A DNA stretch of 64,000 bases from Bin5 sp965218625. GTDB lineage: Bacteria > Chloroflexota > Anaerolineae > Caldilineales > Caldilineaceae. A program made the translations under genes and the position numbers. The stretch spans positions 310,001-374,000 of the forward strand of contig CBDCLG010000016.1 of NCBI GenBank assembly GCA_965218625.1, written 5' to 3'. Position 1 is the stretch's first letter. Each line of letters starts with the position of its first letter. Below, one piece after another: positions 53,701 to 61,821 of the stretch. Under the pieces are notes generated by a model. It saw nothing but the letters and a program-made list of their open reading frames with translations. It was not told the DNA's origin and did not search any database.

Positions 53701-54669
53701 CGCTGCGGCCTGGTCGTGCAATGCTCCCTCGGCGTCGCAGTCGCGAATCCGCAGGAGAAGGCAGGACTGGTTGCCGACTGTGCGACTTTGCTGGAGATCA
53801 GGGATGAACTGGCCGGCGAGGCGGTTGGCTCCTTCCTGAACTGGAGTGAGCGGCTCTCCATCCAGGAGTGGGATGGTGTAGTGATCGAGACGGATAGAGG
53901 TCAGGCCCGCGTCACAGGGCTGTGGCTGGAAGGCAGGGGGTTGTCCGGCCGCGTCCCACCCGCGTTGGGACGGCTTGCCGCGTTGACCGCGCTGATCCTC
54001 AATGTGAACGAATTGTCGGGCGCCATTCCTCCCGAGCTCGGCAAGCTCGGCGAGCTTGAGTGGCTTCGGCTCGACGGGAACTCACTGACGGGCAGGATTC
54101 CGGCTGAGCTGGGGGCTCTCGCCAAGCTGTTGGGGCTGGGACTGCAGGAGAACAGGCTAACGGGCGAGATACCGCCTGAACTCGGCGCTCTATCACAACT
54201 GGAATGGCTGCGGCTCGACGGCAACCTGCTCACCGGGACGATTCCACCGGAGCTGGGGCGGTTGACCAGGCTGGATGGACTGGGGCTGCAAGGGAACCAC
54301 CTGACCGGACAGATACCTGCTGAGGTTGGCAATCTCGCGCGTCTGGAATGGCTGCACCTCTTTGACAACAACCTGTCCGGTGCGATTCCGCCTGAACTCG
54401 GCGATCTCGCCAACCTCCAATGGCTGCGGCTCGACAACAACGCCCTGACCGGCGCGATTCCCCCCGAGCTGGGCCGCCTCGCCAAGCTGCGCGAGCTGCG
54501 ACTGGACGGGAACCGGCTGAGCGGCGAAGTTCCCGCCGAACTGGAGGCCCTCCAGTTTCTGGGAGAGCTTCAGCTCGCGGGCAACAGTTTGAGCGGCTGT
54601 CTGCCGGCTGGACTACGCTCCCTGGACGAGAGCGACCTGGCGGAGACCGGTCTGCCGTTCTGTGAGTAG
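50800..54669 (+). CDS. Giant LRR lipoprotein with three cap-plus-repeat modules
   Basis: A 1289-residue secreted protein. A signal segment LLLLCVVLFMQIAAAC ends in a lipobox cysteine, so it is probably membrane-anchored outside the cell. Three modules follow (caps near residues 67, 620 and 980), each opened by a cysteine-bearing cap (C-x-x-G-x-A-V-A-N-P...L-V-x-D-C-x-T-L-L-x-I-R-D) with LNW and W-x-GV, then many 24-residue plant-type LRRs and a C-cap such as SGCVPEAF...LPYC. ATG 50800 is preferred to GTG 50755. Neighbouring repeats are close to identical in places (WLRLDGN-L-TG). A role in surface binding or adhesion is inferred. Confidence 0.88.
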   Translation: MMTAPAGRSMLVWSKGLLHSTRPHKTALLLLCVVLFMQIAAACSDAETLLCPTGTDPDATVQPNPGSVEDCEILLSIRDTLAGEASLNWHAETPIGDWEGVEIDTSMFPARITELALVDKSLTGTVPSELGSLARLELLDLAHNELTGGIPPELGNLSNLTELYLPFNRLTGTVPPALGSLASLRLLSLAWNDLEGEIPPALRNLEELEGLDLKDNALSGFIPVGIGRLPKLTELILNGNELSGPIPPELGNLSQLRHLHLFSNELSGGIPVELAQLSNLEGLYLANNQLTGPIPLELAQLPNLKWLYLSDNRLEGSIPPELGSISTLRILGIQNANMTGEIPPELGRLSNLQSLHLEGNNLSGQIPPELGNLGSLQSLVLAGNSLTGAIPVELGRLAELNQLWFAGNHLTGEIPTELARLSKLRWLGLNLNDLSGPIPAELGRLSNLEILDLSYNYLVGPLPAEFGNLSKLEKLLLAGTGLNDAIPPELGRLSRLKELILNGNNLTGAIPTELGALANLEKLHLFNNHLEGAIPPELGHLVNLQELALDSNRLTGSIPAELAKLAYLREFRVVSNPLSGCVPEAFRGRSSNDTYSLGLPYCDEVTHVAHCSNGIAVANPGQYPALVEDCVTLLEIRDSLAGTASMNWGGQISIYEWQGVAIGGSGQPLRVIELRLEGAGLTGVIPEQLARLKHLEGLWLQNNQLTGEIPARLGWLDNLEWLWLHGNQLTGQIPPELGRLAKLKGLSLRENRLTGTVPAQLGQLSQLEWLRLDVNGLEGAIPTELGNLGKLEGLGLHRNRLTGTIPPELGRLENLEWLRLDDNRLVGGIPPELGNLTKLTGLGLQENRLTGAIPPQLGKLVLLEWLHLNNNDLTGPVPAELGNLALLEWLRLDGNRLTGEIPTEWGRLSKLRELRLSQNQLTGPLPPALSSLPILREQDLDGTRLIDCVPDGLRAETSEVQPGIGLPRCGLVVQCSLGVAVANPQEKAGLVADCATLLEIRDELAGEAVGSFLNWSERLSIQEWDGVVIETDRGQARVTGLWLEGRGLSGRVPPALGRLAALTALILNVNELSGAIPPELGKLGELEWLRLDGNSLTGRIPAELGALAKLLGLGLQENRLTGEIPPELGALSQLEWLRLDGNLLTGTIPPELGRLTRLDGLGLQGNHLTGQIPAEVGNLARLEWLHLFDNNLSGAIPPELGDLANLQWLRLDNNALTGAIPPELGRLAKLRELRLDGNRLSGEVPAELEALQFLGELQLAGNSLSGCLPAGLRSLDESDLAETGLPFCE

Positions 54670-54757
54670 GGGGGCGGCTTTCGGCCAGGCAACGGTAGTT
54701 TACCAAGCGATCAGCGCAAGTGTCTGATGCATTGGATACTTTCTGGGAGGCACGAAG

Positions 54758-56731
54758 ATGAAGTCAGGAACTTGTAGCCCCTTACCGCCGGTAGCACAGC
54801 ATAGCAGTCTCGACTCCCCACGTTCACTTAACGCCCGGGTGCAGTTGCGGCGTCAAAGCCTAAGAGTTGTCTTTAAGACGATGCTCATTCTCGCGGCGTT
54901 TCTATCTGCGTCGACCTGGCTGGGCTGCGCCGGGCCCGCGTTTCCACTGCCAACTACCCCTCCCCCAGCCGACCCAACCCAATGTTCAAACGGCATAGCC
55001 GTCGAGGACCCGCTGGAGAACCCCGGTTTGGTTGAAGATTGCGAAACGCTGTTGGGCCTGCGAGATGTTTTAGGGGGAGGAGAGTTCACATGGAGCGAAA
55101 ACACACCCATCCAAGGTTGGCAGGGCATCACCGTCGACACAACATGGTTCCCTCTGCGGGTGACTGAAATAGATTTCAGTCGGGAAAGCAGCTACCCCAC
55201 AATGGTCGCCGCTATCCCACCCGACCTGAGCAAACTCGAGGGGCTTAGGGTGCTGGACCTCTCCAACCGCTCCCTTTACGGCGTCATTCCCGAAGAGTTG
55301 GGAAACCTTCCCGAGCTGGAGGTACTCATTCTTGCAGACAATTTTCTGTCAGGGGAAATCCCTCCTTCGCTTGGCCGCCTAACCAAGTTACGGCACTTGG
55401 ACTTGCGGTCGAACTGGTTTGACAGGAGCATACCACCCGAACTCGGCAGCCTTACAAATCTTCATTTGATGGACCTCAGTCTAACCAGAATTGCAGGGGA
55501 AATTCCTAGAGAGTTGGGCAACCTTGTTGGGCTGAGAGAGTTGAACTTGAGTTTTAACGACCTTACGGGCAGCATCCCCTCAGAGCTCGGCAATCTCGTC
55601 CGACTGGAATCGCTAGGATTGCGTAACAACAGCCTGACTGGCAGCATTCCTTCAGAGCTCGGCAATCTCGATGAACTGAACTGGCTCGTCCTGAATGACA
55701 ACGACCTTTCCGGCAGTATTCCTCCAGAGCTGGGAAACCTCGCCGCACTAACGGCGATGCACTTGCATGTCAACAAGCTTACTGGCAGCATTCCTCCGGA
55801 GTTGGGCAACCTCCCCGAATTGCTCTCCCTTAACTTGGAAAGAAATGCCCTTGCCGGCAGCATTCCTCCGGATCTGGGCAATCTTAGCCGACTGACATCG
55901 CTGCAACTGGCAAACAACAGCCTCACTGGCAACATCCCGCCAGAGTTGGGCAATCTAGCCGGACTTAAGTCACTGAGCCTGGGTCGCAACAGCCTTTCTG
56001 GCCACATCCCCAGTGAGTTGGGAAACCTGGCAAGCCTGGAGTGGCTCTCTTTGGCCTCTAACCAATTATCGGGGGTGATCCCTCCAGAGCTGGGAAAACT
56101 CTCCGCGCTCGAAGATCTGCATCTCCTGTCGAACCGGCTTACAGGGGAGATTCCAAATGCGTTGAGTGGCCTCAACAGAATTCGGACATTTTATCTGGCG
56201 GGAAATCAATTGAGCGGCTGTGTACCGGCCGTCCTGTTCTCCTTTGCCTACAATGACCTTACAGAACTGGGGTTGCCCAACTGTGATTACCATGCACGCT
56301 GCTCCAATGGGACAGCGGTTGCTGACCCACAGAACAACCCCGGTCTGGTCAGCGACTGCGCGCTGCTTCTCGAAATGCAGTACACCCTGGCCGGCGGGGC
56401 CTCTTACTGGAGCGAGGAGGTCGCCATCCGCAGTTGGAGAGGCGTCGGCATCGACGATTCGCTGGAAGCGCCGCGCGTGACGGCGTTGACCCTGACAGAC
56501 CGGGGGCTGACGGGAGAGATTCCCCCGCAGCTGGGAAGCCTCTCATTTCTTCGGACACTGGACCTTTCCTGGAACGATCTGAGCGGGGAGGTCCCGCAGA
56601 GCCTGGGCCGCCTGTCCGAGCTTTATGAGCTGCGGCTGGCCGGCAACCGGTTGACAGGATGCCTGCCCCAGGCCTGGCGAGACATCGAGGTTGACGACAT
56701 GGCGGAAACCGGCTTGGCGTTCTGCAATTGA
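54758..56731 (+). CDS. LRR lipoprotein with two modules
   Basis: A 657-residue paralogue of the gene before it. The signal is MLILAAFLSASTWLGC with a lipobox Cys, followed by a Pro-rich linker (GPAFPLPTTPPPADP). Cap 1 is CSNGIAVEDPLENPGLVEDC, then about 14 LRRs of the GSIPxELGNLxxLxxLxLxxNxL type. Cap 2 (CSNGTAVADPQNNPGLVSDC) is followed by only three repeats and a C-cap ending LAFCN. GGGAGG precedes the ATG. It lies 88 bp after the giant gene and its stop abuts the next start. Confidence 0.88.
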   Translation: MKSGTCSPLPPVAQHSSLDSPRSLNARVQLRRQSLRVVFKTMLILAAFLSASTWLGCAGPAFPLPTTPPPADPTQCSNGIAVEDPLENPGLVEDCETLLGLRDVLGGGEFTWSENTPIQGWQGITVDTTWFPLRVTEIDFSRESSYPTMVAAIPPDLSKLEGLRVLDLSNRSLYGVIPEELGNLPELEVLILADNFLSGEIPPSLGRLTKLRHLDLRSNWFDRSIPPELGSLTNLHLMDLSLTRIAGEIPRELGNLVGLRELNLSFNDLTGSIPSELGNLVRLESLGLRNNSLTGSIPSELGNLDELNWLVLNDNDLSGSIPPELGNLAALTAMHLHVNKLTGSIPPELGNLPELLSLNLERNALAGSIPPDLGNLSRLTSLQLANNSLTGNIPPELGNLAGLKSLSLGRNSLSGHIPSELGNLASLEWLSLASNQLSGVIPPELGKLSALEDLHLLSNRLTGEIPNALSGLNRIRTFYLAGNQLSGCVPAVLFSFAYNDLTELGLPNCDYHARCSNGTAVADPQNNPGLVSDCALLLEMQYTLAGGASYWSEEVAIRSWRGVGIDDSLEAPRVTALTLTDRGLTGEIPPQLGSLSFLRTLDLSWNDLSGEVPQSLGRLSELYELRLAGNRLTGCLPQAWRDIEVDDMAETGLAFCN

Positions 56732-56733
56732 AG

Positions 56734-59181
56734 ATGGACGCATCCAACCCTAAGTCGCCAGGACGACATCAGACTTCTGACCGGCGATCGCAGTTTTCCA
56801 AGTCAGTCTCGATCGGGCTTGCAGCAATTGCGCTTCTGTCCTTGACATTGGTGTCCGACACTGCGGCGGCGCAGTTCGCTGCCGATCCCTGCTCCAACGG
56901 CATCGTCATTGCCGATCCGGAAGAAAACCCGGAGTTGGTCGCGGACTGCATGGTCCTTTGGCGCACAAGAGATGCGCTCGCCGGCGATGCCTCGTTGAAA
57001 TGGGGCCCGCAGCTGCCCCTGGACGACTGGCAAGGGATCGGCGTGGGCGGCGAAGCCAGTTCCGCGCGCGTTCGGGGAATTTCGCTGGTCGGCCACGCGG
57101 CACCGAACGTCCTGACCGGAGAGATACCGGCCGAGCTGGGGGACCTCACCGGGCTTCTGAACCTGAACCTGGCCGGTAACCGTCTGGCGGGCTCGATTCC
57201 TGCCGAGCTGGGAAGTCTCTTCAACCTCCAATCCCTGCTGCTGAACCACAACCGGCTGACAGGCTCGATTCCGGAGGAGCTGGGGGCCCTCGCCGGCCTG
57301 CGCGCGCTGGCGCTGAACGACAACTTGCTGACGGGCCAGGTCCCCGCCAGCCTCGGCCTCCTTACAAACCTGGAATCGCTCCATCTCGACGACAACCGGC
57401 TGACGGGAGACATTCCGTCTTCGTTGAGCAATCTGACCAATCTGTGGTTGTTGTGGCTGGGCGGCAACCAGCTGGGCGGGTGCATGCCGTCAGGTCTGGA
57501 CAGTCGCGGGGCCAACGATCTCGCGCAGCTGGGAATGCCGCCATGCTCCGAACAGGCCCGGTTGGACGCTTGCCGCGCAGGAGCCGCCCTTGAAGAGCAC
57601 AGGGAGAACCAGGGTCTGGTCGAAGACTGCGCCGCCCTCTTGGCGATCAGAGACCAGCTGGCCGGATACGCAACCCTTAATTGGAGCGCGCAGCTGCCTA
57701 TCAAAGAGTGGGAGGGCATCAGGGTCAGCGCCCACAACCTGTCCGGCCTGCCCCGGGTTACCGGCCTGGCGCTGGCGAAGCGTGGGCTGACCGGGTTCAT
57801 CCCGCCCGAAATCGGCAAGCTTACCCATCTGTATTCCCTGTGGCTCGGCGGCAACGAGCTGTCTGGTGAACTTCCGGCAGAACTGGGCAAACTGACCGAA
57901 ATGGGCCTGCTGTCGCTGCATACGAACGACTTTACCGGCGAAATCCCGCCGGAACTGGGTCAGCTCTACCGCATGTTCGGGATGTCGCTCGAGTACAACA
58001 GGCTGACGGGCCAGGTCCCGCCGGAGCTGACTTCCATGCAGGGGCTCGAAGGGCTATGGTTGAACGGAAACAGCTTCGAGGGGTGCATTCCCCATACGCT
58101 GCATGGAACGCTCGACGACCTGTACCTGATGGAGCTGCCCTCCTGCCCCGGATGGCAGCATTGGGGCAGCTGTTTCTACGGCGGCGCGATCGAGAAGCCG
58201 GTGTACAATCCCGGATTGGTCCACGACTGCTCCGTGCTCCTGGAGGTCAAGGATGTGCTTGGGGCCGGGGCACTACTGAACTGGAGTGAGGCGCTGCCGC
58301 TGCGCGAGTGGGAAGGCATAACCGTTGGCGAAAGGCGGAGCTGGCTTCGGGTTACCGAGCTTCGGCTCGAAGGCCGGGGCCTCTCGGGACCGGTCCCGCC
58401 GGCGTTGAGCGCGCTGAACATGCTGGAGGGTCTGATGCTGAGCGAGAACAGGTTGACGGGCACAGTCCCCGCTGAGCTGGGCAGGCTCGCAAGACTGGAA
58501 TGGCTGTGGCTGGCCGGTAACCATCTGAAGGGAGAAATCCCCGCCGACCTGGCAAGGCTAACTCGTCTGGAAGGCCTGGGCCTGCACGACAATCTGCTGA
58601 CGGGCGCCATTCCTTCGGAATTGACCAGCCTCGGCGAGCTGCAGTGGCTGCGCCTCGACCACAACGGTCTCACGGGGACCATCCCAGCCGGGCTGGGAAA
58701 TCTCGACAGCCTCGAAGGACTGGGCCTGCACAGAAACCGTCTGGCAGGCGAGATTCCCCCTGACCTGGGCAATTTGAAGAAGCTCAAGTGGCTGCGGCTG
58801 GACAGCAACCGCCTGACCGGTGTCATTCCGGCGGCGCTGGGGGGCCTGACCAGCCTGGAAGGTCTGGGCCTGCAGGAGAACCGGCTCAGCGGCCCCATTC
58901 CTACTGCCCTGGGCTTCCTAACCAACCTGGAATGGCTGCACCTTTTCGACAACGAGCTGTCGGGCGAAATCCCGGCTGAACTGGGCAGCTTGTCCAACCT
59001 GGAGTGGCTGCGGCTGGAGGACAACCTGCTCTCAGGTGAGATTCCACCCGAGCTGGGCAGCCTCGCCAATCTGCTGGAGCTCAAGCTCACAGGCAACTCC
59101 TTGCGCGGCTGCATACCGCAGTCGCTTCGCTCGCTGGAGGAAAGTGATTTCGATGAAACCGGGCTGCAGTTCTGCTCGTAA
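56734..59181 (+). CDS. Secreted LRR protein with three modules
   Basis: An 815-residue paralogue. Its signal peptide SIGLAAIALLSLTLVSDTAAAQ ends in an AxA-type site, so it is probably cut by signal peptidase I and released, not lipidated like its two neighbours. Caps occur near residues 53 (CSNGIVIADPEENPELVADC), 280 (CRAGAALEEHRENQGLVEDC) and 480 (CFYGGAIEKPVYNPGLVHDC), each leading an LRR block; the third block is the longest. The ATG at 56734 lies 2 bp past the previous stop; a TTG at 56728 is possible. Confidence 0.87.
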   Translation: MDASNPKSPGRHQTSDRRSQFSKSVSIGLAAIALLSLTLVSDTAAAQFAADPCSNGIVIADPEENPELVADCMVLWRTRDALAGDASLKWGPQLPLDDWQGIGVGGEASSARVRGISLVGHAAPNVLTGEIPAELGDLTGLLNLNLAGNRLAGSIPAELGSLFNLQSLLLNHNRLTGSIPEELGALAGLRALALNDNLLTGQVPASLGLLTNLESLHLDDNRLTGDIPSSLSNLTNLWLLWLGGNQLGGCMPSGLDSRGANDLAQLGMPPCSEQARLDACRAGAALEEHRENQGLVEDCAALLAIRDQLAGYATLNWSAQLPIKEWEGIRVSAHNLSGLPRVTGLALAKRGLTGFIPPEIGKLTHLYSLWLGGNELSGELPAELGKLTEMGLLSLHTNDFTGEIPPELGQLYRMFGMSLEYNRLTGQVPPELTSMQGLEGLWLNGNSFEGCIPHTLHGTLDDLYLMELPSCPGWQHWGSCFYGGAIEKPVYNPGLVHDCSVLLEVKDVLGAGALLNWSEALPLREWEGITVGERRSWLRVTELRLEGRGLSGPVPPALSALNMLEGLMLSENRLTGTVPAELGRLARLEWLWLAGNHLKGEIPADLARLTRLEGLGLHDNLLTGAIPSELTSLGELQWLRLDHNGLTGTIPAGLGNLDSLEGLGLHRNRLAGEIPPDLGNLKKLKWLRLDSNRLTGVIPAALGGLTSLEGLGLQENRLSGPIPTALGFLTNLEWLHLFDNELSGEIPAELGSLSNLEWLRLEDNLLSGEIPPELGSLANLLELKLTGNSLRGCIPQSLRSLEESDFDETGLQFCS

Positions 59182-59278
59182 AGAATATTGATCACTCCGC
59201 GCAAAAGAGTTGCCGCAAGCCACGGCAACCGAAAGCCGCCCTGGAGATACAAAGAGAATCACCAGGAGATTCGGACCT

Positions 59279-59683
59279 GTGAAAGTTGGAGCGAGAAGTC
59301 GGCCGAAAACTGGTGGTCCGGGAATCCTTTTGGACGGGGCGCCGTATGCGTTCTCATGCGCTGACGCGCTTCGAGGCAGGACAAAGGCAGTCGCTGCGGC
59401 TCTTGTCGTCCTTCTGCTGCTCCTCTCCATGTCGACCTGGCTGGGCTGTGACTTCCCTCCTCCACGCCCCGGTCCTCCGCCCCCGCCCGCAGATGCGGCG
59501 CAATGCTCGAACGGGATTGCCGTACCTTCCCCGCAGAAGAATGACGGACTTGTCAAGGACTGTGAAACGCTTCTGACAATCAGGGACACAATCACCAAGC
59601 CCGGCCGGCTTTACTGGAATTCTCAGGACTCTATTTTGGCACCTATATACTTGAGTTCACAGCGTCGGGCTGGCTGCACTTGA
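59279..59683 (+). CDS. Truncated LRR lipoprotein (signal and cap only)
   Basis: A 134-residue remnant or short member. It has a lipoprotein signal LLLLLSMSTWLGC nearly identical in its end to the gene at 54758, a Pro-rich linker (PPPRPGPPPPPAD), and a complete cap CSNGIAVPSPQKNDGLVKDCETLL. It then ends after IRDTITKPGRLYWNSQ without a single LRR. GTG 59279 with AGGAG upstream is chosen, though the frame is open from TTG 59210. Everything after ~59640 is unlike the LRR cluster, so the gene was probably cut by arrival of the mobile region. Confidence 0.65.
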   Translation: MKVGARSRPKTGGPGILLDGAPYAFSCADALRGRTKAVAAALVVLLLLLSMSTWLGCDFPPPRPGPPPPPADAAQCSNGIAVPSPQKNDGLVKDCETLLTIRDTITKPGRLYWNSQDSILAPIYLSSQRRAGCT

Positions 59684-59747
59684 AGTAATAGGTAAAGAAA
59701 AATTTGGAGCGGTGATTTGGCATAGTAAAAGTAAGAGGAGTCTTACT

Positions 59748-59855
59748 ATGACCAAAGAACACGGATCTAAATCAGTTGAAGAATACTTCGAACAAGTACG
59801 CGACGGGAAAATTCAAGTGCTTGTGGAGAAGGAGGGTAAGAATGAAGTCAAATGA
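59748..59855 (+). CDS. Small hypothetical protein (35 residues)
   Basis: ATG 59748 has GAGGAG 8 nt upstream and encodes MTKEHGSKSVEEYFEQVRDG followed by KIQVLVEKEGKNEVK. The stop overlaps the start region of the next gene (59842), typical of coupled small phage or mobile-element genes. No family recognised. Confidence 0.5.
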   Translation: MTKEHGSKSVEEYFEQVRDGKIQVLVEKEGKNEVK

Positions 59856-60033
59856 GGTCGATCAGAGGATAACTAGGATGTCTGTAAGAATTTACAGAGA
59901 CGAAGTTGCTTTAGAGAAACTAGAGGGCGAAATCTCTGAATTAAGACAACAGATTGCGGATAACAAAATGATGTTGTCCCTTTACTTGGGCCATACGGAC
60001 CCAGAAGTTACGGGTGATCGTACTTTGTCATAA
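59842..60033 (+). CDS. Small coiled-coil protein
   Basis: A 63-residue protein whose ATG at 59842 follows AAGGAGGGTAAGA, an excellent ribosome-binding site that lies inside the preceding small gene. It is mostly one helix (VDQRITRMSVRIYRDEVALEKLEGEISELRQQI). It resembles the N-terminal part of the convergent protein at 60008-60346 (RI...L...I.RD...L..LE). The last 26 bp overlap that gene tail to tail. Function unknown. Confidence 0.6.
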   Translation: MKSNEVDQRITRMSVRIYRDEVALEKLEGEISELRQQIADNKMMLSLYLGHTDPEVTGDRTLS

Positions 60034-60346
60034 ATTCCGTAAACTCTCTCTGGTTCTTGCAGAGTCGCGTCTTGGTCTCAAAGATTTCGTGAATTAGTTC
60101 GCGTTCATTTTTAGATGGGGCTTCAATGGAGTATCTCTGGTTCTTGAGGGTGATAAGTCTGCCCTCTTGAGCGACCGATTCAACTTCGAATCCACTCTCT
60201 GTTGGATCGAGAATGTCTGCTATCTTTCTTAGATCAACAGCTAGACGACGCGCAGTCTTTTCTAAGACATCCAGCCTTTCCTTGTCCCTGTGGATTTGGT
60301 AGGCTAGGGCTGCAATGCGGGCGTCATTAGTCTTAGTCCTAGACAT
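60008..60346 (-). CDS. Coiled-coil hypothetical protein
   Basis: A 112-residue protein starting MSRTKTNDARIAALAYQIHRDKERLDVLEKTARRL, a coiled coil, then a short beta segment (GFEVESVAQEGRLITLKNQRYSIEA) and a second helix with a cysteine. Its first 25 residues align with the small protein encoded convergently at 59842-60033, so the two look like diverged copies. AAGG lies before the ATG. It may regulate the mobile region; no known family is recognised. Confidence 0.6.
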   Translation of the reverse strand: MSRTKTNDARIAALAYQIHRDKERLDVLEKTARRLAVDLRKIADILDPTESGFEVESVAQEGRLITLKNQRYSIEAPSKNERELIHEIFETKTRLCKNQREFTEFMTKYDHP

Positions 60347-60495
60347 GGGGTGGCCTTCTATATTTTGGTGGGCTATTTGTAGTGCCTGCGACTAGCCTAT
60401 CATAAAACGCCGGCCGCCGCCAATCTCACAAAAGGTAGACGCCTATTTTCAAATTTTTGTGTGCGTACAGCCAGCGTTTTGCAACTTGACAAGAT

Positions 60496-60524
60496 TTGAC
60501 AAATTCGCTCACTTGTGCTACACT
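60496..60524 (+). promoter_or_regulatory. Sigma70 promoter for the transposase
   Basis: A perfect TTGACA (60496-60501), a 17-bp spacer and TACACT (60519-60524). The start would be near 60531, giving a leader of about 115 nt that contains a hairpin (60600-60624). Confidence 0.75.
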
Positions 60525-60599
60525 GTTGCGACAATCTGAATCGGGCCAAGCTCTTTGCGAGGTCACCGATTCATCCAAATCGACGCAGGTTCTTTGGGG

Positions 60600-60624
60600 G
60601 CCACCGCATTTCGCGGTGGCTTTT
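60600..60624 (+). terminator. Hairpin plus T-run in the transposase leader (attenuator-like)
   Basis: GCCACCGC, loop ATTTC, GCGGTGGC, then TTTT. An 8-bp perfect stem with a U-run between the promoter and the ATG would terminate or attenuate transposase transcription. The stem core recurs in the hairpin at 61931-61960. Confidence 0.65.
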
Positions 60625-60646
60625 GCATTCAAAGGAGACATCCCCC

Positions 60647-61585
60647 ATGCCAGCGAAAATCGAGAAGGAAGGCGTCATCAGTGTGTTCGACTTTTTTCAG
60701 ATGTTCCCGGACGCGGACAGTGCACAGGGGTATATCGAGATGGTGCGGTGGGGCGGTAACGTATGCTGCCCATTCTGCGATGGCGAAAGGGTGACGAAGC
60801 TCAAGCGCAAGGGCTATTACCTGTGCAATGACTGTCGGGACAAGTTCACGGTGCGGACCGGGACCGTGTTCCAGCGGTCGCATATCCCACTCAACAAGTG
60901 GCTGTATGCGATCTACATTCTGGAAACGTCGCGCAAGGGGATCAGCAGCGTACAACTGGCAAAGGAGGTGGGCATAACGCAGAAATCAGCATGGTTTATG
61001 TTGCACAGACTACGTGAAGCGTGCGACGTGGAGGTTGCCCCGCTCAGTGGCGAAGTCGAGATCGACGAGACATGGATCGGGGGTAGGAAATCGCGGATGC
61101 ATTACGAGAGGAAGAAGAGGTTGCCACCTGGCCCATACGGTGGCAAGGTTCCGGTGTTGGGGCTACGGGAGCGCGAATCGGGCAGGGTGATTGCCTACCC
61201 GATAGATAACACCGGAATCGACACGCTGACCGTGAACGTGCTGGCAAACGTGGAGGAAGGATCGACTGTCTACACGGACGACCACCAGGGCTACAATAGG
61301 CTCAACAACTGGTACGACCACCGCTCAGTGAATCACACGGGCTGGCAGTTTGCGGACGGGGACACGACCACGAACCGCATTGAGAGTATATGGGCTGTTC
61401 TCAAGCGGGGCTACAAGGGTGTGTACCACTACATGAGTCCGAAGCACCTGGAGAGGTACGTCAACGAGTTCGTGTTCAGGTTGAACGCTGGCGATGACAA
61501 GGTGCCTATTCTGGATCGAATGGAAATGCTGGTGCGAGGGGCACTCGACCGCCACATCACTTACGACGAGTTGATAGCGGATTAA
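60647..61585 (+). CDS. IS1595-type transposase
   Basis: A 312-residue transposase. The N-terminal zinc ribbon is CCPFCDG...YYLCNDCRDKF, a helix-turn-helix follows (SSVQLAKEVGITQKSAWFMLHRLRE), and the ISXO2-like DDE domain has Asp in VEIDETWIGG, Asp in STVYTDDHQGYN and Asn/Glu in TTNRIESIWAVLKRG, in the order expected. All catalytic residues are present, so it may be active. ATG 60647 has AAAGGAG upstream. Clear terminal inverted repeats were not found by eye. Flanks are lower in GC than the rest of the window. Confidence 0.93.
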   Translation: MPAKIEKEGVISVFDFFQMFPDADSAQGYIEMVRWGGNVCCPFCDGERVTKLKRKGYYLCNDCRDKFTVRTGTVFQRSHIPLNKWLYAIYILETSRKGISSVQLAKEVGITQKSAWFMLHRLREACDVEVAPLSGEVEIDETWIGGRKSRMHYERKKRLPPGPYGGKVPVLGLRERESGRVIAYPIDNTGIDTLTVNVLANVEEGSTVYTDDHQGYNRLNNWYDHRSVNHTGWQFADGDTTTNRIESIWAVLKRGYKGVYHYMSPKHLERYVNEFVFRLNAGDDKVPILDRMEMLVRGALDRHITYDELIAD

Positions 61586-61599
61586 CGGGGTGATATAAT
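61571..61599 (+). promoter_or_regulatory. Strong promoter in the 3' end of the transposase gene
   Basis: TTGATA (61571-61576), 17 bp, and a perfect TATAAT (61594-61599). It would start RNA near 61606 and drive the 63-residue gene, ending at the terminator at 61931-61960. Confidence 0.65.
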
Positions 61600-61629
61600 G
61601 GCATAACCCACACACAACGGAGGAGAAAT

Positions 61630-61821
61630 ATGTCAGACAAGAAGGAGGAAGAAACGTCCGAAGAAAGCGTGCGCAGGATCGACATGAGGGCTTTGGAGAG
61701 GGGCGTTAGGAAAGCCCTGACGATAGAGCCAAAGAATCAGAAAGGGAAGAGGCGAGTCAAAAAGGAGCATCCCGCCCTGAAGGATACGGACGGGATGAGT
61801 GATACGAAAGCCCCCCAGTAG
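61630..61821 (+). CDS. Small basic hypothetical protein
   Basis: A 63-residue, highly charged, probably disordered protein (MSDKKEEETSEESVRRIDMR, then ALERGVRKALTIEPKNQKGKRRVKKEH). GGAGG sits 6-8 nt before the ATG, and a strong promoter lies 31 bp upstream. Its last four codons and stop overlap the 3' end of the tRNA-like gene on the other strand. Function unknown; it may be a passenger gene of the insertion element. Confidence 0.6.
   Translation: MSDKKEEETSEESVRRIDMRALERGVRKALTIEPKNQKGKRRVKKEHPALKDTDGMSDTKAPQ

Noticed and set aside
60426..60641. A 71-codon minus-strand frame in the transposase leader
   Set aside because: It lies across the transposase promoter and hairpin, with no ribosome-binding site.
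60420..61620. Terminal inverted repeats and target duplication of the IS1595-type element
   Set aside because: I compared both flanks by eye and found no convincing matching ends, so element borders are not claimed.
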